Source of the DNA: Micromonospora yangpuensis
Lineage (GTDB): Bacteria; Actinomycetota; Actinomycetes; Mycobacteriales; Micromonosporaceae
Direction of reading: 5' to 3'
Length of the DNA: 64,000 bases
Assembly (NCBI RefSeq): GCF_900091615.1
Contig: NZ_FMIA01000002.1
Location: 992,001-1,056,000, forward strand
Of the stretch, positions 43,515 through 52,223 are shown piece after piece. Each line of letters begins with the position of its first letter. Position 1 is the stretch's first letter. The position numbers were made by a program, and so were the translations under genes. Below the pieces are notes generated by a model. That model was given only the letters and a program-made list of their open reading frames with translations, was not told the DNA's origin and searched no databases.

Positions 43515-44388
43515 AGGGACGTCTCGTAACTCGTGAAAGCGTTGCCTGTCAACGGTGCTGGTGTCACCCGAGCATGATGATGTTGTGGAGGTGGGCGATG
43601 CCGGATGCGGTGTCGGTCAATGTGTGGGCGGCGCGGTGGTAGTCGCGCAGGATCTTGAAGGGTTTCATGCGGGCGAGGGCGTGCTCGACCTGGGCTCGGA
43701 CGGTGCGGTGGTGCTTGTTGAGGTTCTTCTTCCAGTCGGGTAGTTCGCTGCTGTCGGTGGGTTTGCGGTAGGGAATGATCACGTCGGGGTTGCCGCGGTA
43801 GGCGCCGTCGGCCATGACCGTTCTACCTGCGAGTTTTTGGTCGATGCCGGAGGTGCGGTAGACGATGGTGTCGTTGCGGTTGCCGTTGCGGGTCGCCGAG
43901 GGCGACGACGAGGTGGGTGTGAGCGTCGATGGCGACCTGCAGGTTCGTGCTGTAGCGGTAGTTTTTGCTCGGGTCGGCGAGGCGGTGGTCGCGGGTCGGG
44001 ATGAGGGTGCCGTCGACGATCGTGATCTGGTCGACCCGACGCCGGTGTACCGGTGCCAGGGCGAGCAGCGGGCCGAGGGTGTCGATGACTCGGTGCGCGG
44101 TCGAGTGCGACACCCCGAACAGCGGACCGATCTGCGTATCGCGTCAGGTTCGTCCGCCAGTACGCGGCTACCAGCAGCACCCGATCGGCGAGGTCAAGTG
44201 ACCACTGCCGGCCTGGTCGTCCGTCCGCGATCGCGTCCCCGCCGCGCTCGGCGACCAGCCTGACTAGTCTGCGGAACTGGAAGGGCTGCAACCCGGTGAA
44301 CGGGAAGATCCACTCCGGGCGGGACGCCGAGATCACCTGTACCCGAAAATGCCACCATGGACTCAACACCGAGTTACGAGACGTCCCT
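43515..44388 (-). mobile_element. IS5-family insertion sequence with intact 19-bp inverted repeats
   Basis: The 19-bp ends are exact inverted copies: AGGGACGTCTCGTAACTCG at 43515-43533, and its reverse complement at 44370-44388. The 874-bp element holds one transposase on the - strand, broken by frameshifts (separate entry). I see no clear target duplication at the borders. The right end touches the stop codon of the ParB/HNH gene. The element could still be moved by a transposase supplied elsewhere, since its ends are perfect. Confidence 0.85.
43564..44369 (-). pseudogene. IS5-type transposase with two frameshifts
   Basis: Three frames join into one DDE transposase: WIFPFTGLQPFQFRRLVRL to LLVAAYWRTNLT (44369-~44140), then QIGPLFGVSHSTAHRVID and ITIVDGTLIPTRDHRLAD to THLVVALGD (~44137-43890), then VMADGAYRGNPDVIIPYRK and RAQVEHALARMKPFKIL to 43564. 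The catalytic Asp residues are in VDGT and ADGAYRG, and the Glu in VEHALAR. Shifts near 44137 and 43890 inactivate it. Confidence 0.8.
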
Positions 44389-46064
44389 TAGGCTCGGGCC
44401 ACTGTCCCGTGAGAGGCGACTCCAGACTCGCGAGAATGAATCGATTCCTTAAACCCCGTGTTGCAATAGGGGTGAGTTAGCTGCGCGTTTTCGCGCGTTC
44501 CGGAGCCCCCATCAGCTCTCCGTACGATATGGTCGAAAGATGCCGCGCTAAGCGGTAGGCGCGCGCCGCATATTCTACACTTGGGGGCCGTATCGATAAT
44601 TTCTTTCAGAATAATCACGTTCTTAGTCTCCGTTGAGAAGCTTTTTCCACGCCCACCTCCGACGCCATCCACTTCCCTTAGGGCCGTCCTTAGGTCCGGT
44701 TGATTTTTGAGAATGTTGACGATCTGCGGCGTATCTTCACCTTGAGTCAAAGATTCAAAGGTGGTTTCCAGCATAACAGTTATGGGCGAAACGGACCGCG
44801 TCAGACTACCGTGTCGTCGCACAATATGGTTCAGGAAATACTTATGTGTGACCAGAAATTCCTCGAAGTCGGCCCGAATGGCCATGAATTGGTTGAGGTG
44901 CCGCCGGTTTACCAGGTTCGTCACGAAGCTGATTGCAGAAAGGAAAGCGGCGGGCTGAAACCGCCCCGTCGCGCTATAGAAGTAAACGGCAGGGTGGAGT
45001 CCAAGCGAGGCGGGATCATTTCCAGCAATGCGCGAGGCAGCCTTTCGGACCGCTCTCATGAAGCGTAGGGTGTTCTCGCCGTCGTGATCGTCAGCTAGTT
45101 CAGCTCTACCGGCGGCCTCCGAGCCAGGCTTAGTCGTAGAAACTTTGCCCCTACGCCAAGTTTCTGGCGAAATGCCATTTACGAAGTTTACGAGCTCGAA
45201 AACCATCTTCACGCTATCCGATGAGTACCCGCGACCAGCCACAGGAAGATCCGCGCTGCGTATCGAAGTATCCAGCGAGGGCTTAAAGATTAGGTCGTAA
45301 ACTTCTTTGGCGATTTTCTCGATCTCAGAGCGTGTCTGAGCGCCAAACGATGACCAGTATTTGTGCCCGGTTCCTGCTCTGATAAAGGCGCGAGCCGCTA
45401 CAGCGTTCGGCTTGCGCCTCGCTTTAATCATTTCCAGCTCAGCCTGATCGATAGGAGTTGCCTGTTGATTGATGCGGAAGAACGAGCTCTCCGCCTTCTC
45501 GGCTTCGCCCATCACCCATTGAAGGCTTACTGCGAAGGCGCTCAGGTTGCGCGCCAAGCGAAGGTGCTCCTTGTGGACAGCCTCTGGGTTTCGTAGGGCT
45601 ACGCTGAGGTCCCGATACGAACCGACTGTTTCCGCGATCAAAGAACGGGTCGCTTCGGCTGCTTTCCGCTGTTCGACCGGAATTACGTTATTGAAAAATT
45701 CTGATGAGGTCTGCCGGTCACCATAGTCATCGTGAGCCCAGGCGACCAATGCACTCAAGCGATGTGCTCCATCGATGACGAAAATGCTACCACTGATGGG
45801 CGATCGCCACATGATGACGGACGGTATGAGGTCCCCTTCCAGGAAACTTCGGACCAGTTCCGCAACCTTGTCCGGCGGCCAGCTGGCTGTCTCCCGTTGG
45901 AAGTCGGGTTTTCTCAGTACATTGTAGATGAGACTCTCAGCCACGAGATCCGTAACCTTTAGACTTGTACTAAGGATCGACGGCTGCGTCAGTGGCTCGT
46001 TGCCAGCAAGCTCAAAGTCCTCGCGGGGAATCAGGGCATCAAGGTTTACGTGGTGTGTCGGCAT
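44388..46064 (-). CDS. ParB/DUF262-like domain protein with C-terminal HNH nuclease
   Basis: A 558-aa protein. Residues ~50-110 contain the ParB/DUF262 core (YNVLRKPDFQRETASW; FVIDGAHRLSALVAW), which in GmrS- and DndB-type proteins binds NTP or modified DNA. A long helical middle follows. The last ~70 residues form an HNH finger: CRICGARLPLSAASFDHIV, then GTRENAQLTHPYCNTGFKE. Together this resembles single-chain type IV (GmrSD-like) restriction enzymes. The GC content is clearly lower than in chromosomal neighbours. The stop codon at 44388-44390 overlaps the IS end, so a few C-terminal residues may have been replaced by the insertion. ATG 46064 is the natural start. Confidence 0.75.
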   Translation of the reverse strand: MPTHHVNLDALIPREDFELAGNEPLTQPSILSTSLKVTDLVAESLIYNVLRKPDFQRETASWPPDKVAELVRSFLEGDLIPSVIMWRSPISGSIFVIDGAHRLSALVAWAHDDYGDRQTSSEFFNNVIPVEQRKAAEATRSLIAETVGSYRDLSVALRNPEAVHKEHLRLARNLSAFAVSLQWVMGEAEKAESSFFRINQQATPIDQAELEMIKARRKPNAVAARAFIRAGTGHKYWSSFGAQTRSEIEKIAKEVYDLIFKPSLDTSIRSADLPVAGRGYSSDSVKMVFELVNFVNGISPETWRRGKVSTTKPGSEAAGRAELADDHDGENTLRFMRAVRKAASRIAGNDPASLGLHPAVYFYSATGRFQPAAFLSAISFVTNLVNRRHLNQFMAIRADFEEFLVTHKYFLNHIVRRHGSLTRSVSPITVMLETTFESLTQGEDTPQIVNILKNQPDLRTALREVDGVGGGRGKSFSTETKNVIILKEIIDTAPKCRICGARLPLSAASFDHIVRRADGGSGTRENAQLTHPYCNTGFKESIHSRESGVASHGTVARA

Positions 46065-46133
46065 TTAGCGGATCCTCCAGGTCGAATGTAAGCCCGCTCC
46101 GCCTGCCAGGCGATGTCGATGGTCTCGCCTAGA

Positions 46134-46650
46134 TTACCGACACAGGGCTCGCTGCGGGGCCCTCCAAGATCGGGCATCCGTGTCCGCAAGTCGACATCCG
46201 TGGTCCTCGTGGTCCTCGTGGTCCTCGGGTTCAGGGTTACATGGCTGGCAATCAACAGTCCGCACGACAGGCGGTAGGTCCGCTCGGTACGGGAGCAACC
46301 CGAGCTGGCGGTGTTCGACGGTGGCGGCCACCGTCACGTCCGCTCGGGCGGGAGTGGCGGCTGGCGTCTTGACCACGATGGTGAGTTCTTCGTCGCCGAT
46401 CAGCGGTGCGCCGCTCTCCTCCTGGAAGCGCCATTCGGGGTCGCTGTCGTGCTCGCCCATCCCGACGACGAACAGTTCCTCACCGCTGCCGTCCGGTGCG
46501 TACTCGGTGGTTGATTCGATGATCGCGAGTTTGGCGGTGAGTGAGACCCGGCCGGTCCGGGGCACGGCGTGGGAGCGTCGCTTCGGGTCGATGGACCAAG
46601 CGATCGGCTGCCGATCCGCGGGCGCGTCCGGTACTTTCAGATGCGCCCCG
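46134..46650 (-). pseudogene. fragment of a hypothetical gene, N-terminus lost
   Basis: The - strand frame contains a protein-like segment (RTGRVSLTAKLAIIESTTEY; ELFVVGMGEHDSDPEWRF; LIGDEELTIVVKTPAA; HRQLGLLPYRADLPPVVRTV) and ends after a triplicated GTGGTCCTC repeat (46200-46230). Upstream of ~46650 the frame runs antisense to a + strand gene fragment, so the two remnants abut. No family is known. Confidence 0.35.
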
Positions 46651-46664
46651 ACGGCCGCGTCGAC

Positions 46665-47067
46665 GATTGAGTCGCTCGACCGTGGCTTCGACCCGCGCAT
46701 CTTCGCCGACGCTCTCACACAAGCCACCCAGCTCGATCCCGACGACTTCGCCCAGTACAGCGTCACCGGCCGAGCGCTGGACGATCTCCGTAGCAGGTTC
46801 GCCGCATGGCGCCGCGAACTGCTCGACGACGAGGAGGGATGATTCGGCGGCAGCGTACAACGGTCCCGTGTTCAACGGCGGCAGTGCCGACGGGGCGCAG
46901 TTGGCCTGGAACAACCGGTCGGTGACCCAGAACAACACCCGGGTCGAAAAGATCGCCCCGGGATATGAGGCGCTCGCCAAGGCGCTGACCGAGATGCTGC
47001 GAAAGGTCCCGGCTATGGGCCTGTCCGAGGAAGCCCGGGAGACACGGAAATCGCATGAAGGTGACCT
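46665..47067 (+). pseudogene. remnants of two small + strand genes
   Basis: The first piece (to TGA 46842) reads ESLDRGFDPRIFADALTQAT and RSRFAAWRRELLDDEEG. The second, in another frame, reads YNGPVFNGGSADGAQLAWNN and RVEKIAPGYEALAKALTEML, a pattern I know from small conserved actinomycete proteins. It breaks off at the Imm1 start. Neither has a proper start. They are 3' and 5' fragments left by recombination. Confidence 0.4.
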
Positions 47068-47471
47068 GGACCTACGACCGAGGCGACCACCGCGACAACC
47101 ACGAGACCGACGTGACCGAATCCGCCGCCCTGGAAACCCTCCTGGCCGAGATCCACCAGGCCGGCGAGCCCGTCGTGGTCACCATCCTTTCCGACACCGC
47201 CGACGACCCCGACGACCTGCCGCCCGGCCTCCAGGTCGGGCTCGGCCACCCCACCCACGCCTTCGCGGTCCACATCGCCGACGACGGCGGCTACCTTCAC
47301 GACCGGTCCGTGGAGGCCCCGGCCCGAGGGATCCGCTTCGATTTCGGCGGAGTGCCCACCGAGTACCCCGCCGAGCATCTGCGTCTACGTCCGGGGACGG
47401 CCATACGGGTCGCAGGTACCTTCCTTGCCACCGGCGGCGACCCGCCTCACGTGCCCGCCGTCAGCGGGTAG
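47055..47471 (+). CDS. Imm1-family immunity protein
   Basis: A 138-aa protein with the Imm1 hallmarks: LLAEIHQAGEPVVVTIL, LQVGLGHPTHAFAVHIADDG, IRFDFGGVPTEYPAEHLRL and a C-terminal VAGTFLATGGDPPHV. Imm1 partners are usually secreted deaminase or nuclease toxins. No intact toxin is adjacent, since its upstream neighbour is a gene fragment. This makes it another orphan immunity gene, as at 25830. ATG 47055 is the only good start. Confidence 0.75.
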   Translation: MKVTWTYDRGDHRDNHETDVTESAALETLLAEIHQAGEPVVVTILSDTADDPDDLPPGLQVGLGHPTHAFAVHIADDGGYLHDRSVEAPARGIRFDFGGVPTEYPAEHLRLRPGTAIRVAGTFLATGGDPPHVPAVSG

Positions 47472-47613
47472 TCGCACGGCAGGCCGGGTGGCGTCGGCCG
47501 GCAGCGCAGGATCGGCCGTTCAGGTTCGACCGACAGCACCGCACGATCGACCAATGGGTGTGTCGGAGTGCTGGCAGCATGGCGTACACGGAGTCCGTCA
47601 TCTGCATACTTGA

Positions 47614-48180
47614 GTCTGCAGATCTATCCCCGAGCTGCTGGCCGGCGATTCCCCGCCGGGTGCGCTGTCCTGGGTCGCGTCCAGGCGGATCGCGGGGGAG
47701 CGGGCGAAGCCCGCCGACGTCGCGGACCCGTCCGTCGCCGACAACCTGGGACTGCTGCTGGCCCGGATCCACGACGCGCCGGCCGGGCTGGACGGGCTCC
47801 GGCCATTCCGCCGCCGTCCGCCGAAGGGCACCTTCGGTCTTCCCCCGGCTGGCCTCCGGGACCGCGACGGCGGCCAGGAGTGCGAGGACGGCTTCGTGCA
47901 CGGTGACTTCTCCGCCCGCAACATCCTGGTCTCGCACGGCGAGATCTCGGGAATCGTCGACTTCGAACGCAGTGGCCGGGGCTGCCCCGTGCACGACCTC
48001 GCGTCCGTCTACCTGCACGAGGTGCTGCTCGGCGAGATGGACGGATCCCGGTTCCTCACCGGGTACGCGGCTGCCTGCGGCGCCCGGGAGACGGTGGACG
48101 ACCGTCATCTGCGCCGGCACCTCAGGGAGTACGTGTGTTGGGTGCTCAGCTGGGCACCGGCCGTCTGGCCATGCAGGTGA
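47614..48180 (+). pseudogene. 5'-truncated aminoglycoside/hydroxyurea phosphotransferase-type kinase
   Basis: The frame is open from 47614 to TGA 48180 and encodes an APH-fold C-terminal half: NLGLLLARIHDAPAGLDGL, then the catalytic loop FVHGDFSARNILV and the Mg-binding GIVDFE, then helices RRHLREYVCWVLSW. The N-terminal lobe is absent and no ATG/GTG precedes the catalytic loop, so it is dead or depends on a very unusual start. Confidence 0.7.
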
Positions 48181-48304
48181 TGCGGCTGGCTCCTCAGCTC
48201 GAACGGGAGGACACGTCCTGAAATGCCGTCGTCCGGCAGTGATTGACTACGGTGCGGAAATGGCCGCGTACCGCAGCGGGCAGAAGGTTCGAGAAGGGAG
48301 CGGC

Positions 48305-48778
48305 GTGGACAAGGACGACATCACCTGGACCGATGAGGCGGGGTCGTTCAAGTATCGAGCGGCGGCCGCTGTCCGCCACGACGACAGATTGCTCGTCTGC
48401 GCGGTCGAGCACATCGACGGGTGGTTCCTGCCGGGCGGGAAGGTGCATTTCGGCGAGGGTTCGGCAGCCGCGCTCGCTCGTGAGCTGCACGAGGAGATCG
48501 GCCTGGAGTTCGCCGTTGGCGACGAGCCCCTGCTGATCACCGAGGCCATCCGGGATGACGACGGAAAGCCGCACCAGGAGGTCTGCTTCTACTACTCGGT
48601 TCTCTGGCCGGACGACGTGCCGCCGGGTGTGGTCGACGACCTGGACGGCCACAGTTTCCGCTGGATCCGATTCGCCGATCTGGCCGAGGAGAACTTCGTG
48701 CCGCCGGAGATCGTCAAAATCCTGATGGACGGGAGCTCCGCCCTCCGACACCTGACCTACGACCGTCGCCGGCCGTGA
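48305..48778 (+). CDS. Nudix hydrolase
   Basis: A 157-aa protein with a complete Nudix box: GKVHFGEGSAAALARELHEE then IGL, fitting Gx5Ex7REUxEExGU, within a normal beta-grasp context (RAAAAVRHDDRLLVCAVE before; EVCFYYSVLWPDD after). It hydrolyses nucleoside diphosphate-linked compounds; the substrate is unknown. GTG 48305 is chosen for AAGGGAG upstream. The frame extends farther upstream without sense. It is intact although both neighbours are decayed. Confidence 0.82.
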   Translation: MDKDDITWTDEAGSFKYRAAAAVRHDDRLLVCAVEHIDGWFLPGGKVHFGEGSAAALARELHEEIGLEFAVGDEPLLITEAIRDDDGKPHQEVCFYYSVLWPDDVPPGVVDDLDGHSFRWIRFADLAEENFVPPEIVKILMDGSSALRHLTYDRRRP

Positions 48779-49437
48779 CGGGAGACGATCTGGACGCCCG
48801 ACTCGCCGACATCGCGCGCCGGTGCGGACTCGGCGCTCCCAGGACGATGGCCTGGCCGCCGACCAGAAGATCAGCGTGCTGCGCGGGATGGTCGCCGAGC
48901 AACTCACTCGACAGGGCCTGAGTCTTCCCGAGCAGGCCGCACAGTTGACCTGCACCGAGGACCAGGTGGCGGATGCGGTGGTGGACTTCGCGATGTGGTC
49001 GCACGCCGGCTACCTGCTGCCACCGACGGCGTCGACCGAGTCGCCGTGCCCGGTATGGTGCGATGGGACGTGTCTTTCGAGGACGGCGTCCGCCTGCACA
49101 ATCGACACGTCCTGGCCGTGCACGGCCAGGACATCGATGCCGCCGACGACACCGAAGTCGTGACGGTCGACCTTGAGGCATTCAACACGCCCGACGGGGA
49201 CGGCGACCAGCCGCCGTCGGTGACACTGGCGATCAACAATCCGGAACCACGCACTGCCGACACCGGAAGCTGGACGGGTTGGACCCCGCGATGGTCCGGG
49301 GCTTGGCCGCGTCGCTGCTGTCGGGCTGCGGGGAAGGCGCGGCGGTCCGGCTCATCCCCCAGAAAGCGGCGGAACTCGGCGCGTCACTGATCGCCGCGGC
49401 CCGCGCCACCTCCGAAAGCGCGACCGCCAGAACCTGA
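48775..49437 (+). pseudogene. multiply frameshifted hypothetical gene
   Basis: Coding-like pieces appear in different frames: DDLDARLADIARRCGLGA (from GTG 48775, overlapping the Nudix stop), KISVLRGMVAEQLTRQGLSL and VADAVVDFAMWSHAGYLLPP, RWDVSFEDGVRLHNRHVLAV with VVTVDLEAFNTPDG, and LDGLDPAMVRGLAASLL to TGA 49437. They fit one ~210-aa protein with at least three indels. Family unknown. Confidence 0.5.
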
Positions 49438-50076
49438 CCTCGACGAGGCGGTCAATGGAGTAGCCCGGACCCCGGCACCATGAGGTCCGGGCGGCTCGCC
49501 CGGAGTGCGGCCATCAATGGGGTCATTCGGCACGATCTGACCATGGAAGCCCCAGTCGGCGAGGCGGAGCGGGGGCGAGTCAGCGGCCGAAGATGCTCAG
49601 TCGACGGGGGACTCGGCGGGCATTCAGCAGCCGATCACAGCAGCGGCATCCATCGATTGTTTTCTCTCTAAGAGACGCTTCGATCCGCAGGTCAATCATA
49701 TATGCATAGACGCCCGACGATTCTTAGGAAACCGATGCTCTATCCCCTGAGCTACGGGGGCGCGAGGGCCCAGTCTAGCGACCTGCGGGTTCGCCTCGGG
49801 TGGCAGGGAGTGACCCGAGTTGACCTCGGGTGCCCGGGCCGGGTTCGGTCGGGGTTGGGCCAGGTGGGAGCACGTCCGGATCACACGTACCCCGGATTTC
49901 GACCTGATCTTGGTCGGGGTTGGCTGGTAGTGGCCTGGGTTGTCCGGGGGTGGCTTCCGCTGAAGAGCACACGCCGCACACATCACCCCGCATCCGCCCA
50001 CTGCGCCGGGCTGTGGGCCTTCAGGTCGGCCCAGAAACGGTCGTGGTGGAACGGGCACCTCATTTCCCTGGTGGTA
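49438..50076. other. gene-free stretch with two hairpins and a tRNA fragment
   Basis: No convincing gene lies in these ~640 bases. A 9-bp perfect stem (GCCCGGACC 49463-49471 with 49484-49492) is a possible terminator for the upstream genes. ACCCGAG/CTCGGGT at 49813-49831 forms a 7-bp hairpin. Between them lies half of a tRNA gene. Reading frames here are GC-driven shadows. Confidence 0.5.
49723..49761 (-). tRNA. 5' half of tRNA-Arg(CCU), truncated after the anticodon loop
   Basis: Read on the - strand from 49761: acceptor strand GCCCCCG, TA, D arm GCTCAGGGGATAGAGC, then the anticodon loop with TTTCCTAA (anticodon CCU). After that the sequence departs from any tRNA: no matching anticodon stem, T arm (TTCGAAT) or acceptor 3' strand follows. 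It is therefore a remnant, probably made by a recombination or deletion at the anticodon loop. A common integrase target site lies in that part of tRNA genes. Confidence 0.7.
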
Positions 50077-50721
50077 TCAGCGCGACCTCGGCGAGGTTCG
50101 ATTCGTTGTTCGCCGTGCCGATGCGACCGAGGCGCTGCGTTGGCCGCAGCCCCGTACCAGGGGCAGGAACACTTTGTCCACGATCTCGACGAGCACCTCG
50201 TCGGGGACCGAGGGGATACCGCGCATCGCGTACTCGGCGCGTAGCAGCATTATCGGTGTCGTCGCCACCCGGGGATGGGCGGCCGCTGCCGGTGCCTCGC
50301 CGCGGGCTGCGGCCCGTTCGAGCATTCCGAGCCAAGCGCGGTCCATGGTGTCTGCGCCGGACCGCTCGCGCATGAGGGTGAGTAGCTCGGGGTCGTCGGC
50401 TGCGGCGGCGAGCAGACCGCGCAGGACTGTTCCGTGTGGCGACGACCATGTCTGGTTGGCCTGTCGGAGCATCTCGAGTGCGTCGCCTCGCAGGGTGCCC
50501 GTGTCGGGGTTTGGCATGGCGGCGTCGGAGAGGTGGCGATACGCCGCGATGCCGAGGGCTGCCCGGTGCGGCCATCGGCGGTAGATGGCGTTCTTGTTGG
50601 TCCCGGCGCGGGCGGCGACCCGGTCCATCGTCATGCCCGGGTAGCCGGACTCGCGTAGTTCGTCCGCCGCGGCGTGCAGGATCGCCCGCTCCAGTTCTTC
50701 GCCCCGGCGCCTGCTGCTCAT
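50077..50721 (-). CDS. TetR-family transcriptional regulator
   Basis: A 214-aa repressor with the N-terminal TetR helix-turn-helix (AILHAAADELRESGYPGM, then MDRVAARAGTNKNAIYRRWP, ~15-57) and a helical ligand domain. It is divergent from the TIM-barrel gene at 50789. The gap holds two perfect inverted repeats (50743-50766), so it most likely represses both. The ligand is unknown. The ATG at 50721 is natural. Confidence 0.85.
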   Translation of the reverse strand: MSSRRRGEELERAILHAAADELRESGYPGMTMDRVAARAGTNKNAIYRRWPHRAALGIAAYRHLSDAAMPNPDTGTLRGDALEMLRQANQTWSSPHGTVLRGLLAAAADDPELLTLMRERSGADTMDRAWLGMLERAAARGEAPAAAAHPRVATTPIMLLRAEYAMRGIPSVPDEVLVEIVDKVFLPLVRGCGQRSASVASARRTTNRTSPRSR

Positions 50722-50742
50722 GCCTTGTAGGGTACTGGACGG

Positions 50743-50766
50743 ACCCTATAGGGTACGTTGCGTACC
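50743..50766. promoter_or_regulatory. overlapping palindromes, probable TetR operator
   Basis: ACCCTATAGGGT (50743-50754) is a perfect palindrome. GGTACG-TTG-CGTACC (50752-50766) is a perfect 6-bp inverted repeat that shares its first bases. Both lie between the divergent TetR and TIM-barrel genes, 22 bases from each start or slightly more. Confidence 0.6.
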
Positions 50767-50788
50767 GTAAGAGGGAGAGGAACTCTTG

Positions 50789-51802
50789 ATGCGCGTCTTC
50801 GGCATGAACTACGACACCGGCTTCGTGAGCGCCGGATCCACCACTCATGAGCCGTTCGACCCCGACACCGTGCGGAACGACCTGCGTGTCATCCGCGACG
50901 AGTTGCACTGCGACGCAGTCCGTATCACCGGCGGTGTCCAAGACCGGCTGGAGCTGACCGCGCGACTCGCGGCCGAGATTGGGCTTGAGGTGTGGTACTG
51001 CCCGTTCACCAACGGCCTCGACCGCGACGGGCTCATGGCGTTCGTGCTCGACGGCGCCGAGCGGGCCGAACGGCTGCGGCGCGGCGGCGCCTCGGTCGTG
51101 TATCTCGCCGGTTCGGAGATCTCGATGTTCACCGACGGTTTCCTGCCCGGCCGGGACCTGGCGGAGCGGATGGCGCTGTTCACCGATCCGATGCGGATGA
51201 GGGAGGCGATCCCGGCCGCCCGGGCCGCCGTGCGCGAATTCTTCGCCGAGGCGGTGCCCGCGGTGCGCGAGCGGTTCGACGGCCTGGTCGGATACGCCTC
51301 GATCCCGCTCGAGGACGTCGACTGGGCCCAGTTCGACATCATCGCCAGCGACGCCGGCTACCGCGACGCGACCAACTCCTCGGTGTTCCCGCAGACCCTG
51401 GCGGCGGCGGTGGGGCAGGGCAAGCCGTACGCTGCGACCGAGTTCGGCTGCTGCACGTTCCGGGGTGCCCCCGACGTGGCGGGTGGGGCCGAGCCGGTGA
51501 CCTTCGACGAGCATGGCCGTGCCGTGAAGCTGACTGCGGAGTTGGAGCGCGACGAGGAAGGCCAAGCGCGCTACATCGTCGATCTGCTGCGCGACTACGA
51601 GGATGGCGGAGTGGAAGCGGCGTTCGTGTACACCTTCGCGAATCGGCACCTACCGACCACCGGCGATCCTGAACACGACTACGACTTGGCCGCGCGTGGG
51701 ATCGTGCGAGTGCTGCCGGACGGCTCCTGGACGCCCAAGGCCGCTTTTCGCGCCCTCGCCGAGTACGGGCGTTCCCGCACGCTGAGCCGGTCTGCCTCCT
51801 AG
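50789..51802 (+). CDS. glycosidase-like TIM-barrel protein
   Basis: A 337-aa soluble protein that reads as a (beta/alpha)8 barrel: MRVFGMNYDTG start, RNDLRVIRDELHCDAVRITG, GLEVWYCPFTNG, ASVVYLAGSEISMF, FDGLVGYASIPLEDVDWAQF, FDIIASDAGY, KPYAATEFGCCTF with a likely catalytic Glu, and AAFVYTFANRHLP. This is the pattern of family GH-like (trans)glycosidase barrels, some annotated as abortive-infection-like. There is no signal peptide. ATG 50789 follows GAGGGAGAGG. Regulated with the divergent TetR gene. Confidence 0.65.
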   Translation: MRVFGMNYDTGFVSAGSTTHEPFDPDTVRNDLRVIRDELHCDAVRITGGVQDRLELTARLAAEIGLEVWYCPFTNGLDRDGLMAFVLDGAERAERLRRGGASVVYLAGSEISMFTDGFLPGRDLAERMALFTDPMRMREAIPAARAAVREFFAEAVPAVRERFDGLVGYASIPLEDVDWAQFDIIASDAGYRDATNSSVFPQTLAAAVGQGKPYAATEFGCCTFRGAPDVAGGAEPVTFDEHGRAVKLTAELERDEEGQARYIVDLLRDYEDGGVEAAFVYTFANRHLPTTGDPEHDYDLAARGIVRVLPDGSWTPKAAFRALAEYGRSRTLSRSAS

Positions 51803-52057
51803 ACATCGGACTTCAGCATGTCGGTGACGCCTCAGTCCGGGAGTTGGTTCCTGCCAAGAAGGTGAGGTGACCAAGCGGCCTGACCTGGCGGCCGGTATGA
51901 CCCCCTCGCCGGCACCGTCGCCTGCGGACAGGATGAACACCCGGTTGCCGTCGGGGCGTCTGGCCCCGCGTAGACATTTACCGTCCACCGCGATGGCGGC
52001 GCGGCTGGTCGCCCGCGGCGGCGTGGTGGGCGCGACGCTGTTCCCGCTCACCGACAC
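51790..52057 (-). pseudogene. fragment of an ISAs1-type transposase
   Basis: On the - strand, AAIAVDGKCLRGAR followed by GNRVFILSAGDGAGEGVIPA matches the catalytic start of ISAs1-family DDE transposases (VDGKxLRGA ... LLSAxDH). The rest is lost. The 422-base gap between the TIM-barrel gene and the GntR gene holds this remnant and nothing else I can support. Confidence 0.55.
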
Positions 52058-52199
52058 CGTCCGGGGTCAGCGGGGCGGTCGCGGTGCGGGCCAACGCGGC
52101 TCCATGATCCACAGGCGTCGTGCTCGCCCCTCACTCGGGCACGGCCCCCAGCACAGCATCAGGCCAAACAGGACATTCGCGGACTACTCCGGGGCCCCG

Positions 52200-52221
52200 G
52201 GGTGGTACTTGAGTACCACCC
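52200..52221. promoter_or_regulatory. 10-bp inverted repeat at the 3' end of the GntR gene
   Basis: GGGTGGTACT (52200-52209) pairs exactly with AGTACCACCC (52212-52221), with TG between. It lies directly behind the GntR stop (52224), so it may be its terminator. Its GGTAC...GTACC core is also the kind of site GntR/HutC repressors bind. Confidence 0.5.
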
Positions 52222-52223
52222 GG

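Noticed and set aside
46198..46230. Three tandem copies of GTGGTCCTC as a possible CRISPR-like or regulatory repeat
   Set aside because: The units are contiguous without spacers and lie in a decayed coding frame, where they encode a simple Glu-Asp-His repeat. No CRISPR array was seen anywhere in the window.
46046..46255. A 69-codon - strand frame before the ParB/HNH gene
   Set aside because: It has no ribosome site and consists of low-complexity sequence from the GTGGTCCTC repeat plus antisense of the fragment at 46134.
46541..48778. A 745-codon + strand frame ending in the Nudix gene
   Set aside because: Only two parts look like protein: the YNGPVFNGG segment and the Nudix domain. The rest is antisense-like Arg/Pro sequence, so I split it into a remnant and the Nudix gene starting at 48305.
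49813..49831. Hairpin in the gene-free stretch as a riboswitch
   Set aside because: A single 7-bp stem with a 5-nt loop and no gene start behind it is not enough for a structured RNA call.
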